From positions 558,001 to 622,000 of the forward strand of contig NZ_CP041166.1 of assembly GCF_009258045.1 (NCBI RefSeq): 64,000 nt of DNA, given 5' to 3'. Both the position numbers and the translations under genes were made by a program. The stretch comes from Sulfurimonas xiamenensis (GTDB lineage Bacteria; Campylobacterota; Campylobacteria; Campylobacterales; Sulfurimonadaceae). The notes under the pieces are model-generated. The model saw only the letters and a list, made by a program, of their open reading frames with translations, was not told the origin of the DNA and searched no databases. Of this stretch, positions 1-8,394 are shown piece by piece. Every line of letters starts with the position of its first letter. Position 1 is the stretch's first letter.

Positions 1-683
1 GAAAAGATATACTTTTGGCAATAGATGCAAGCGGTTCCATGAATGCATCAGGGTTTGATATGGAGGATGAAGTAAGCAGAGGGAAGCGGCTCTCAAGACT
101 TGAGATTGCAAAGGTAATTGCTTCAGATTTTATATATAAAAGAGAGAGTGATAATGTTGGTGTTGTTGCATTTGGCGATTTTGCTTTTATCGCTTCTCCT
201 ATTACATATGAGAAAGAGATAGTTGTTGAAATGCTTAGTTATCTTTCACATGGCATGGCAGGACAAAACACGGCAATAGGCGATGCAATAGCGATGGGTG
301 TGCGCGCATTTGAACACTCACGCGCAAAATCAAAGATCCTAATTCTTTTAACAGACGGAGAACATAACAGCGGTGAGATCTCTCCAAAAGAGGCTGCAAA
401 ACTAGCGCAGGATGCAGATATAAAGATACATACGATTGGCATGGGCAGCAAAGGTGAAGCCGATGAGGCGCTCTTGCAAAAGATAGCGAAGGAGAGCGGG
501 GGAGTTTTCTTTAGTGCATACTCGGCAAAAGAGCTAAAGAGCATTTATGAAGAGATTGATGCAATGGAGTCTTCAAAGATAAAAAGCAGAGAGTATCTTC
601 TAAAAGATTTTTATTACTGGGTGTTGCTTCTTTTTGCTTTAGGTATTTTGCTTTACCTACTTTATACAGAGGCAAAAAAATGA
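1..683 (+). CDS. BatA-like von Willebrand factor A membrane protein, 5' end outside window
   Basis: The reading frame is already open at the first bases (codons from base 3) and runs into the MIDAS motif DASGSM, so the true start lies upstream of the window; the TTG at 15 is only an internal codon. Visible are a VWA domain with DxSxS, a conserved Thr in QNTAIGDA and an Asp in LLTDGEHN, then one C-terminal membrane helix (about the last 25 residues). Proteins of this kind (BatA) are thought to act as periplasm-facing metal-dependent adhesion or scaffold proteins with MoxR ATPases. The stop overlaps the next start by 4 bases (ATGA). It is roughly 40 percent identical by eye to the BatA at 9623-10555. 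Confidence 0.85.
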   Translation, partial: KDILLAIDASGSMNASGFDMEDEVSRGKRLSRLEIAKVIASDFIYKRESDNVGVVAFGDFAFIASPITYEKEIVVEMLSYLSHGMAGQNTAIGDAIAMGVRAFEHSRAKSKILILLTDGEHNSGEISPKEAAKLAQDADIKIHTIGMGSKGEADEALLQKIAKESGGVFFSAYSAKELKSIYEEIDAMESSKIKSREYLLKDFYYWVLLLFALGILLYLLYTEAKK

Positions 684-2104
684 CTCTTTTATATCCTCAA
701 TATCTGTGGCTTTTGCTTCTGATTTTGCCATTTTTTATGAAAAAAGATTTTAGAGAGTTTCGCATAACATTTTATGGATATATTTTAACATTTATGTTTA
801 TTGTGATAGCGCTTTCAAGACCGGTTATCGAACAAGAACCCATAGAATCCAAACAGATGCTAAGCGATATTATTATCGGCGTGGACCTCTCTTTTTCGAT
901 GCAGGGAGAAGATCTGAAACCTACAAGACTTCTCTATGCAAAAGAGAAGCTAAAAGAGATGGTTCAAGTAGAAGATAAAAGTCGTTTTGGGGTGTTGGGA
1001 TTTACTACAAATGCGATAATACTCTCTCCAATGACCGAAGACAAAGAGCTTCTAATGCATCTATTTGGTTCTCTTGATGAGAAGTTTGTTATCACCAAAG
1101 GCAGCACTATTATCTCCGCATTGCAACTTGCTAGAAAAATGTCAAAAGCAAAAAAAATCACGGTTGTACTCTTTAGCGACGGAGGAGACGAGCTTAGTTA
1201 TGAAGCCGAAGCAAATTTTGCAAAAGAGAATAATATGATTGTAAATATTTTTATGACCGCTTCCAAAATGGGTTCTACTCTTAAACTTGAAAACGGCGAA
1301 CTTTTAAAAGATGAACTCGGAGATATTGTTATAAGCAGAGAAAACAGTATGATTCAAGAGATTTCAGATGCTACTAAGGGGGTCTATACAAAAGATCTGG
1401 ACACGCTTCTTGATGCACTTGATGCACAAAAGAGTAAAGATAAAGAGAGTAAAACAACTATTATGAGAAATTTGGAGCTTTTTTATTACTTTATCGCATT
1501 GGCAATTGTCACTTTTTTAGTAAGTGTTACAACACTTAAGAAATTTATTGTGGCTTTTTTACTTCTCTTTGGGGTACATCTGAATGCAAGCCAAAATATG
1601 GAGTTTTTCAATAAGGCGACAGAGTTTTACAGAAGCGGCGAGTATGAAAAGGCATTGCAAAATTTTGAGGTTGTAAAATCGGGTGATAGTGAGACAAAAT
1701 CCATTATTTTTTACAATATAGGGAATACACTTGTAAGACTTAAGCGGTTTGAAAAAGCAAGAGAGGCGTATATAAAATCTTTAACGCTTATGTACTCAAA
1801 AGAGGCGGATGAAAATTTGGAGTATATTCGAGATGTTGGCGAGAACAAAGAGATGAGCACAGGACAGCAGCAAGCAAAAAAAAGATCGGCTTTGGCAAAA
1901 AAAGAGCAGAGTAAGAAAAATAAAAAAGAGGGCGGCGGTTCCAATATGCAGGTGAGTGCGGCTGCAAGCAGCGGAGCTGATGATAGCGGAAAAGAGGTAA
2001 AATCCCAAAATACAATAAACTTGGCCCGCGGCAAAGCAAAGCTGAGTTCAAAACAGTATGAGCTTATAAACAAAAGGAGTGTAGATGAGAAAAAACCTTG
2101 GTAA
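680..2104 (+). CDS. BatB/BatC-type VWA and TPR fusion protein
   Basis: Two N-terminal membrane segments are followed by a VWA domain with MIDAS residues DLSFS, Thr in KGSTI and Asp in LFSDGGDE. A third membrane segment follows near residues 265-300, then a TPR region (about 300-390, with FYRSGEYEKALQNFE and YNIGNTLVRLKRFEKA) and a short Lys/Ser-rich tail ending in DEKKPW. This matches a BatB fused to a BatC-like TPR part. It starts in an ATGA overlap with the upstream BatA-like gene and overlaps the downstream BatD start by 20 bases, so the three are translationally coupled. A paralog with a much longer charged tail lies at 10552-12438. Confidence 0.85.
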   Translation: MTLLYPQYLWLLLLILPFFMKKDFREFRITFYGYILTFMFIVIALSRPVIEQEPIESKQMLSDIIIGVDLSFSMQGEDLKPTRLLYAKEKLKEMVQVEDKSRFGVLGFTTNAIILSPMTEDKELLMHLFGSLDEKFVITKGSTIISALQLARKMSKAKKITVVLFSDGGDELSYEAEANFAKENNMIVNIFMTASKMGSTLKLENGELLKDELGDIVISRENSMIQEISDATKGVYTKDLDTLLDALDAQKSKDKESKTTIMRNLELFYYFIALAIVTFLVSVTTLKKFIVAFLLLFGVHLNASQNMEFFNKATEFYRSGEYEKALQNFEVVKSGDSETKSIIFYNIGNTLVRLKRFEKAREAYIKSLTLMYSKEADENLEYIRDVGENKEMSTGQQQAKKRSALAKKEQSKKNKKEGGGSNMQVSAAASSGADDSGKEVKSQNTINLARGKAKLSSKQYELINKRSVDEKKPW

Positions 2105-3188
2105 CATTTTTCTATTATTCTTTTTATTTTTTTATACAGAAGTTTTTGCTTCAACATATACATGGAGTGCAACAATAAGTAAGAAAACAGCTTATTTACA
2201 TGAGCCTGTTTATATTAGATATGTTTGTACATTTAGTGATGCTTCAGAGCTTTACACCATAGATTTTAACCCTGCAAAAGAGTATGAAAAATATACGGTA
2301 AAAAATTTACGCCAGAGCGAAAGCATTATCGAAGGAAAAAGGGTAAACAGTTATGAGTTTGTAGTCTATCCTAAAGAGACGGGAGAGATTATCATTGAGT
2401 TTGATGCTCTTATGAAAAAGACGACAAAAGAGTCAATTGAAAATACCGTAATCGGCAGAGATAATGTTCAAAAAGAGGACTTTTTTGTAAAGAAGTTTAA
2501 ACAAAAAAGTTTTAAAATTGATGTAAAAGAGACAAATAGCACCTTAGTGGGGGATTTTGCTCTAAAAGTGAAAACAAACAAACCTGAAGTCAAGGCTTAT
2601 GAGCCTTATCATATGCAGATTATTATTGATGGAGTAGGCAATTTTGAAGCTATAAAACCAATCGAATTTACTATAGAGGGTGTTAAAATTTTTGCAGCAG
2701 AGCCTACGCAGAGACAAACACTGCATGAAGATGGTCTGCATGGAGAATGGAGTCAAAAATTTGCGTTTGTCTCAGAGAAAGATTTTATAATTCCAAAGAT
2801 AGAGATTGAGTATTTTAATCTTAAAGAGCAGAAGATAAAGAGTCTGGCTGCTGATAATATAGAGATAAGTGTTGCAAAAGGATTTAGTAAAGAGGAGCTT
2901 CTTGACGAGGAAGAAAAAGAGAAATTTGTTTTTAATTACGACTATCTTTATTTCTCTCTCTTTTTTATTACAGGATTTTTTGTGGGGAAAATAAAAATAA
3001 AAAAAAGAGCTTTTAAAGAGAGTGAAGACAAGAGATTTTTACAAAAAATAGATGAAGCAAAATCAATGGATGAGTTGATGGTGCTTTTGGTTTTAAAAAA
3101 CGCTAAAAAATATGAGAAGACTATTTCAGATATAGAAGCAAAAAAAATTGTTTCGTTAAGGAATGCAAAGAGGTTAATATTGGATTAA
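2085..3188 (+). CDS. BatD-like membrane-anchored protein
   Basis: 367 residues with an N-terminal signal sequence (hydrophobic stretch FLLFFLFFY, likely cut after VFA), a beta-rich periplasmic region and one C-terminal membrane helix near residues 285-305 followed by a basic cytoplasmic tail. Position as last gene of a Bat operon and weak similarity to the longer BatD at 12461-13879 (shared FEAIKPIEFTIEGVKIF-like segment) support the call. The ATG lies inside the last codons of the upstream gene and is preceded by AAGGAG at a good distance, so the Shine-Dalgarno is encoded within that gene. No motif gives an enzymatic function; BatD proteins are presumed scaffolds. Confidence 0.75.
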   Translation: MRKNLGNIFLLFFLFFYTEVFASTYTWSATISKKTAYLHEPVYIRYVCTFSDASELYTIDFNPAKEYEKYTVKNLRQSESIIEGKRVNSYEFVVYPKETGEIIIEFDALMKKTTKESIENTVIGRDNVQKEDFFVKKFKQKSFKIDVKETNSTLVGDFALKVKTNKPEVKAYEPYHMQIIIDGVGNFEAIKPIEFTIEGVKIFAAEPTQRQTLHEDGLHGEWSQKFAFVSEKDFIIPKIEIEYFNLKEQKIKSLAADNIEISVAKGFSKEELLDEEEKEKFVFNYDYLYFSLFFITGFFVGKIKIKKRAFKESEDKRFLQKIDEAKSMDELMVLLVLKNAKKYEKTISDIEAKKIVSLRNAKRLILD

Positions 3189-3236
3189 ATCTTTTTTAAA
3201 TAGAATTGTTTAAAATATGTAAACAAAGGAGCAAAA

Positions 3237-3971
3237 GTGAGATATTTATTTATAATCATTACATTTTTTTTCGCTTTGGCTTTTGCAGACAAAACAGTTG
3301 TTAAAACAGTTACTATAAATCAGATGTTCTATCCTGAAAAATCGTTTGTTCAGGTAAAAGAGATTGCTCTGCAGGAAGCAAAAAGTGCTGCTGCAAAAGA
3401 GATTTACGGTGAATTTTTAACTTCTGAGACTGTAATGTTTAACGGAAAGATTTTGGATGATGTTATACGAGAAGAATCAAGCGGCATTGTACGCATTAAA
3501 GGCGAACCGAAATTTAGAAACGGAGAAAAATTCGGTGATATTGTCGTAACCATTGAGGCTTTTGCTACGGATGAAGATTTGCAAAATATGGCTATGCAAA
3601 GAGAGAGTGAAGGGTTTAGCATAGATGGCATAGATGATAAAATTGCTCAGATAAAACAAGGTTTTTATGGCACATGGAAGGGTTTTATTATGAAAAGTGG
3701 AGGGAGCAGCAGTGATGTTATTGTAAAGATAACTAATTCCGGAAAAGCGACCATAAACTATATTGCTTCAAATTGCGGCGGAGATTTGATTGTTCAGCAA
3801 AAGAGTTCGACAATGATTAAGTTTCGTCAAAAGCTTAATTACGGGTGGCAAAGATGTACAGACAAGCTATTTGTAGTGCTAAAAAAAGTAAATGATACGC
3901 AGTCTCTCTTTATGCAGCTGGACGAGGAGGGGATAGAAGTTGCAAAAGGAACACTCTATAGAGAAGAGTAA
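3237..3971 (+). CDS. secreted protein of unknown function next to LPP20 lipoprotein
   Basis: 244 residues starting at GTG, chosen because AAAGGAG lies just upstream and the signal peptide (about 17 residues, LAFA cleavage) begins here. The first mature part contains an Ala/Glu-rich helix (IALQEAKSAAAKEIYGEFL) like the N-terminal helices seen in LPP20- and FlgT-type envelope proteins; the C-terminal half is a small domain with two cysteines (NCGGD, WQRCTD) that could form a disulfide. It abuts the LPP20-like gene with no gap, suggesting the same transcript and a joint periplasmic or outer-membrane role. I do not recognise a specific family. Confidence 0.7.
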   Translation: MRYLFIIITFFFALAFADKTVVKTVTINQMFYPEKSFVQVKEIALQEAKSAAAKEIYGEFLTSETVMFNGKILDDVIREESSGIVRIKGEPKFRNGEKFGDIVVTIEAFATDEDLQNMAMQRESEGFSIDGIDDKIAQIKQGFYGTWKGFIMKSGGSSSDVIVKITNSGKATINYIASNCGGDLIVQQKSSTMIKFRQKLNYGWQRCTDKLFVVLKKVNDTQSLFMQLDEEGIEVAKGTLYREE

Positions 3972-4868
3972 ATGAGAAGCTTTTTATATAGAATTTTTTT
4001 GCTATTTTTACTCTACTATCTAAGCGGATGTTCACTGGAGCCAAAACCAAAAGAGCAAGAAGAGCTTCCTTTATGGGTGAATAATCACTCTTTAACACAG
4101 GCAGTTGGCACAAGCGAAGTCAATTTTCAAGGGGTTTATACACAGCAAGCAGAAGCTCTTAATGAGGCAAAAAGTCAATTGGCGCATAATATACGCTCCT
4201 ATATAACATCCTCTTTGGAGAGTGAATTAAAAGTAAATGGTACTGAGATTTCAAATAAATTTAGAGATAAAATCAGTGCTCTCTCTGAAGTGTTTTTGAG
4301 CGAATCATACCAAGTAGATGCATATTTTGATTCACAGCGAAAACTCTACATTTTAGTAGAGAGTTCAAAAGAAAGAATTGATAAAATAATCGGTAGAAAT
4401 TCAAATACTAAAGAGGATAAAATCTCAATTCCTTCTTTGTCGACTCGTCCATTTAAAAAGGATGAGCTTATAAAAAGCAAGTGCTATTCAACAGAGATAC
4501 TTCAAACAATCAATACAAAAAGTGCTCTTTTTCAAAATAAGCCTGTATGGTTTTTTAGGCCAAACCAAAACGGAGTATTTGGCTCTGTCGGAATTGCAGA
4601 AAAAAGTGAGGGAATGAATTTTTTAGAACAAAAAAAGGCCGCATCGGTTTTGGCAAAATCATCTCTTTTAAAAGATAAAAAAATGCAGATAGAATCAGAG
4701 CATGAACTCTTAAAAATAGTAGATGATGAGATATCTGGAGAAATATTTGAGTCATCAGCTGTTATTAGAAGCAAGGCTAAATCGATTTCTGTAGAGCAAA
4801 AAGATATCTGGCTTGATCCTAAAAGTTGTGAGTTATATATATGGATTGTAAGAAAAGATGAGATATAA
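3972..4868 (+). CDS. LPP20-family lipoprotein
   Basis: 298 residues with an N-terminal signal and lipobox LSGC (lipidated Cys about residue 20). The mature part starts with a P..WV motif and an Ala/Glu-rich region (AVGTSEVNFQ followed by AEALNEAKSQLAHNI) typical of LPP20 lipoproteins, known in Helicobacter as an outer-membrane antigen of unclear biochemical role. A second region around 190-250 repeats the pattern (PVWFFRP, GSVGIAEK, KKAASVLAKSSL), which suggests two LPP20-like modules. The start directly follows the stop of the upstream secreted protein, and the end overlaps the next lipoprotein by 11 bases. Confidence 0.75.
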   Translation: MRSFLYRIFLLFLLYYLSGCSLEPKPKEQEELPLWVNNHSLTQAVGTSEVNFQGVYTQQAEALNEAKSQLAHNIRSYITSSLESELKVNGTEISNKFRDKISALSEVFLSESYQVDAYFDSQRKLYILVESSKERIDKIIGRNSNTKEDKISIPSLSTRPFKKDELIKSKCYSTEILQTINTKSALFQNKPVWFFRPNQNGVFGSVGIAEKSEGMNFLEQKKAASVLAKSSLLKDKKMQIESEHELLKIVDDEISGEIFESSAVIRSKAKSISVEQKDIWLDPKSCELYIWIVRKDEI

Positions 4869-6285
4869 AAATAATATGTTAAAAGTTTTAAATAGAGCGC
4901 TTTTTATTTTTGCTTCTGTGTTTTTTACAGGATGTGTGGCAAACTTGGCAAACTCCATAGGAGTGGATGTTGGCAGTTGTGCGCAAAGTTATGAAAAATT
5001 TGTTGCGGGTGAGTATAGATTGTCGGCAGAAATTGCGCTTGGGGATAAAGATGAAAAATCAAAGCTTGACGAGGCAAATCTTCTTTCTGCTCTTCAAGCC
5101 GGGAACAGTTACTTTTTTGCAAAAGAGTATAAAAATAGTCTTAAAATGCTTGATGCGTCTGAAGATATTATCAAATTTCATCATAAAAAGACACTCTCCG
5201 CAAATACAAGTGATTATATTGCAAGTCTTATGCTAAATGATATGGCAATAGATTATCATGCTTCCATTTCTGAAGCAGTGATGGTAAATACATATAAATC
5301 ACTCGACTATATGGCTCTTAAAAAATTTGAGCAGGCGCGAGTGGAGCTCAACCGTGCTGTTGAGCGTCAGCGCCGTGCAAAAGAGACATATGCAGAGTTA
5401 ATCGCCAAGCAAAAAGATGCTATAGCCGAGAAAAAGAGGGAACAGAGATCAGATGCATTTGATAAAACACTTAATAATCCACAGATAAAAAGTATAATTA
5501 GACAAAATTATTCCACTCTTGAGCAGTTTGAAGCATACCCCGATTTTATAAACCCTTTTACTACATATTTGGCAGGTCTCTTTTTTGCAATAGAGGGTGA
5601 TTATGCAAAAGCATCCTCTCTTTTAAAAGAGGCTTACGGTATGTCACCTCATAATAAAACAGTAGAATCTGATTTTGAAATGGTTGAAAATGCACTTTTA
5701 GGGAAACTTCCTAAAGATAGATTTGTATGGATAATATATGAAAATGGTTTAGGTCCAATTAAAAAAGAGTTTAAAATAAATATTCCAATATTTTTAGCCT
5801 CAAATAAGCTTATCTACACCGGTATAGCACTGCCAAAATTGCAAAAACGACAACAAGCAACACAAAATATAGCTGTTTTTTCTCAAGGCAAATTACTTGA
5901 TAAAACATCGGTTATTAGCGATATGAATCGTGTTATACAAACAGAGTTTAATTATATATATAATGATATTTTAACGCGTGCAATATTTTCTGCAATGCTT
6001 AAAACATATGCACAATATCAGGCGGGTGATGAGAATCCATACCTTGGATTGGCCACCGCAGTGTTTCAGCTTTTAACAAACCGTGCAGATATTAGAAGCT
6101 GGAATACTTTACCTAAAGATTTTCAAGTTGTAAAAGTTAAAATACCAGAGAGTAATAAGCTTTTGTTAAGAACAGGAGTTCATAATATAGATATAAATAT
6201 TGATAAAGATGTAAAGCACTCTATTGTTTATGTTAGAATACCAAAAGCTATGTCAAAACCGAGTGTTAATGTTATAAATTTTTAA
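4858..6285 (+). CDS. COG3014-type lipoprotein with helical repeats
   Basis: 475 residues (458-469 depending on start). An in-frame ATG at 4876 is an equally good start, because the hydrophobic signal and lipobox FTGC follow it directly. The mature protein has TPR-like helices (for example YFFAKEYKNSLKMLDASEDI, FEQARVELNRAVERQRRAKE, KASSLLKEAYGMSPHNK) and a C-terminal beta-rich part. Homologs commonly sit beside YcfL and LpoB, as here, so a role with that penicillin-binding-protein activator group at the outer membrane is likely. The first ATG overlaps the preceding gene. Confidence 0.7.
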   Translation: MRYKNNMLKVLNRALFIFASVFFTGCVANLANSIGVDVGSCAQSYEKFVAGEYRLSAEIALGDKDEKSKLDEANLLSALQAGNSYFFAKEYKNSLKMLDASEDIIKFHHKKTLSANTSDYIASLMLNDMAIDYHASISEAVMVNTYKSLDYMALKKFEQARVELNRAVERQRRAKETYAELIAKQKDAIAEKKREQRSDAFDKTLNNPQIKSIIRQNYSTLEQFEAYPDFINPFTTYLAGLFFAIEGDYAKASSLLKEAYGMSPHNKTVESDFEMVENALLGKLPKDRFVWIIYENGLGPIKKEFKINIPIFLASNKLIYTGIALPKLQKRQQATQNIAVFSQGKLLDKTSVISDMNRVIQTEFNYIYNDILTRAIFSAMLKTYAQYQAGDENPYLGLATAVFQLLTNRADIRSWNTLPKDFQVVKVKIPESNKLLLRTGVHNIDINIDKDVKHSIVYVRIPKAMSKPSVNVINF

Positions 6286-6294
6286 GGAGTATAG

Positions 6295-6702
6295 ATGAGA
6301 TTAGTTGGATTGATTGTTTTGATACTCTTCTCTATGACGGGGTGCAGTAAGTCACCCGAGCCGGAAGATTCAATTGTTAAAGTTATAAGCAGCTGCAGCA
6401 GTAGTGATATAATTATAAAAGATATTAAAGGTCGCAAGAGAGCTGACGGTTTTATGCAGGCTCAAGTGAGCGGTGAGAATAAATCAGGCACTTATCAAGT
6501 CCTTGAATACCGTATTGTTTGGTTTGATAAAGATGGCTTTAAGATAGAGAGTATACTCTCAAAATGGAACACGGTTCCGGCTTATGCCAAACAGCCGTTT
6601 TACATCAATGCAACATCACCGGATACAAAAGCGACTACATTTCGTTTATATATAAAAAAAGAGAAGGAAGTAATATGCGAAGAGCAATACGATGGACATT
6701 AA
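6295..6702 (+). CDS. YcfL-like lipoprotein (DUF1425)
   Basis: 135 residues with a lipoprotein signal (lipobox MTGC, Cys at about 17) and a compact beta domain with the YcfL pattern: an early binding region, VSGENKSGTYQVLEYRIVWFD (core shown in part) and a late VPAYAKQPF segment. YcfL is a periplasm-facing lipoprotein normally encoded immediately before lpoB, exactly the arrangement here. Its start is preceded by AAGGAG, and its end overlaps the lpoB start by 28 bases, indicating coupled translation. Biochemical role is unknown. Confidence 0.75.
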   Translation: MRLVGLIVLILFSMTGCSKSPEPEDSIVKVISSCSSSDIIIKDIKGRKRADGFMQAQVSGENKSGTYQVLEYRIVWFDKDGFKIESILSKWNTVPAYAKQPFYINATSPDTKATTFRLYIKKEKEVICEEQYDGH

Positions 6703-7292
6703 TTTTAGCGGTTGTCGGAGTTATATTTGGCGGTTGTGAGACAAAAACTACAAATATAGATATTGAAAATGACAAAGGTGAAGCGGTAATGAGTCTTGAT
6801 TATAGAGACTTTCAAGGGGCTGCTCAGGATATGATAGAGTCACTTCTTGCTTCGGGTGCTGTAGATAAAAAAGATGGCGAACGATATGTTTTGGTTATCT
6901 CACGCATTATTAATGATACGATGCAGCATATCGATACAGATCAGCTTATTAAAAAAATTCGTGTAGGACTTCTTCAAAGCGGCAAGGTTGTTGTAACAAC
7001 GGCTGTGGGCGTAAGCGGTGCAGAAGACCCTATGTCTATGCAGACAAGAGAGGAGTTGAGAGGCAATGTGGAGTTTGACCAAAAAACAGTTGCCGGCAAA
7101 GGCGAAATGATTGCACCTGATTTAAGCCTTTCAGGGAAAATTCTTCAAAGAAATATCAGAGTGGACAGTAAAACTCAAAGAGTTGAGTACTATTTTCAAC
7201 TCTCGCTTACGGATATTAAAACAGGTTTGGCGTTTTGGGAAGACGAGCGTATCGTTGCCAAAAGAGGCAGCAATAAATCTGTTGCATGGTAA
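6675..7292 (+). CDS. lpoB: LpoB-like penicillin-binding protein activator lipoprotein
   Basis: 205 residues counted from ATG 6675, chosen because GAAGGAAG precedes it and the signal peptide with lipobox FGGC starts here; the frame extends further upstream only through the ycfL gene. The domain (DYRDFQGAAQDMIESLL, RYVLVISRIINDTMQHIDTD, LSGKILQRNI) fits the LpoB family, outer-membrane lipoproteins that in enterobacteria activate the synthase PBP1b. Whether the local PBP partner has a matching docking domain cannot be seen here. Last gene of the lipoprotein cluster, followed by a terminator. Confidence 0.8.
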   Translation: MRRAIRWTLILAVVGVIFGGCETKTTNIDIENDKGEAVMSLDYRDFQGAAQDMIESLLASGAVDKKDGERYVLVISRIINDTMQHIDTDQLIKKIRVGLLQSGKVVVTTAVGVSGAEDPMSMQTREELRGNVEFDQKTVAGKGEMIAPDLSLSGKILQRNIRVDSKTQRVEYYFQLSLTDIKTGLAFWEDERIVAKRGSNKSVAW

Positions 7293-7295
7293 TAT

Positions 7296-7340
7296 AAAGA
7301 GCAGTTTGCAGATAGTTCTGTCTGCTCTTTAATTTTTATA
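7296..7340 (+). terminator. Rho-independent-like terminator after lpoB
   Basis: AAAGAGCAG at 7296-7304 pairs perfectly with CTGCTCTTT at 7322-7330 across a 17-base loop, followed by a T-rich run. It lies directly after the lpoB stop and separates the lipoprotein cluster from the second Bat operon. Confidence 0.7.
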
Positions 7341-7379
7341 TTTTTTCACACACTTTTTTATCAATCATTAACACCCTTT

Positions 7380-7388
7380 TGCTATACT
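7380..7388 (+). promoter_or_regulatory. candidate extended -10 promoter of the second Bat operon
   Basis: TGCTATACT is a good extended -10 element (TGN plus TATACT) 43 bases before the moxR-like ATG, downstream of the terminator. No clear -35 hexamer is visible, which is usual for this phylum. Confidence 0.45.
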
Positions 7389-7430
7389 CTGACGATAAAA
7401 TATCAATTTATCAAATAAGGTTTGAAATAA

Positions 7431-8378
7431 ATGATTTCTAAAATAGAGTTGATTAAAAAAGAGGTTTCTAAGGTAGTTGTCGGACAGGAGAAGATGATAG
7501 ACTCTCTTCTTATTGCTCTTTTGTGTGAAGGGCATATTCTTATAGAGGGTGTTCCCGGACTTGCTAAAACTACAACCGTAAATGCGTTGGCACAAAGTCT
7601 GGGACTTAATTTTAAAAGAGCTCAGTTTACCCCCGATTTACTTCCTTCAGATATTTTGGGTGCTGAGATATATGATCCTCAAAACAACAGCTTCAAGATA
7701 AAAAAGGGTCCAATTTTCACAAACCTGCTTTTGGCTGATGAGATAAATCGTGCTCCGGCAAAAGTTCAGTCTGCATTATTGGAGGTAATGCAGGAGAAAC
7801 AAGTAACTCTTGGTGATACTACATTTAAACTTGAACCGCCGTTTTTTGTTATGGCTACTCAAAACCCTGTTGAGCAGGAGGGAGTCTATCAGCTTCCAGA
7901 GGCCCAGCTTGATAGATTTATGCTTAAACTTGTTGTTGATTACAATACAAAAGAGCAGGAGTTAGAGATTGCAAGAAGAATATCAAGCGGCAACTTTGAA
8001 ACAATAGAGAGCGTAATAACGCATGAGGATTTAAAGGAGCTAAAAAAAGCTGTAAAGAGTATACATATCGATGAGCAGGTAGAGGAGTATATGATTGAGC
8101 TTGTCAATGCTACAAGAAATCCTCATCTTTATGGACTTGATGAGATTAAAGACTATATACAGTTTGGAGCATCACCTCGTGTAAGCATCGATATGTTTAA
8201 GGCGGTAAAAGCGATGGCATTTATGAGAGGTAAGGATTTTGTAACGCCTGTGGATGTTGCCTATATCGCAAAAGAGCTTATGCGACACCGTATTGTGCTT
8301 ACATATGAAGCCGAAGCAGAGGGCATTACAACTGATGAGATTATACAAAAAGTGCTTGAAACTGTAGCAATACCGTAG
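7431..8378 (+). CDS. MoxR-family AAA+ ATPase
   Basis: 315 residues, normal family length. Walker A GVPGLAKTT at 40-48, Walker B LLLADE ending at D103-E104, sensor motif ATQNPVEQEG, and the C-terminal lid helices ending with SPRVSIDMFKAVKAMAF. MoxR ATPases act as chaperones that remodel VWA-containing partners in the cytoplasm. It heads a run of DUF58, small membrane, BatA, BatB/C and BatD genes, the standard partners. It has its own candidate promoter upstream; the other, partial Bat operon at the window start presumably has its own MoxR outside the window. Confidence 0.92.
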   Translation: MISKIELIKKEVSKVVVGQEKMIDSLLIALLCEGHILIEGVPGLAKTTTVNALAQSLGLNFKRAQFTPDLLPSDILGAEIYDPQNNSFKIKKGPIFTNLLLADEINRAPAKVQSALLEVMQEKQVTLGDTTFKLEPPFFVMATQNPVEQEGVYQLPEAQLDRFMLKLVVDYNTKEQELEIARRISSGNFETIESVITHEDLKELKKAVKSIHIDEQVEEYMIELVNATRNPHLYGLDEIKDYIQFGASPRVSIDMFKAVKAMAFMRGKDFVTPVDVAYIAKELMRHRIVLTYEAEAEGITTDEIIQKVLETVAIP

Positions 8379-8394
8379 ATTTGAGCATTACATT

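Noticed and set aside
1711..2175. Reverse-strand frame of 154 codons opposite the batB/C tail
   Set aside because: It mirrors the low-complexity Lys/Ser-rich coding sequence, has no ribosome binding site and a composition unlike real proteins.
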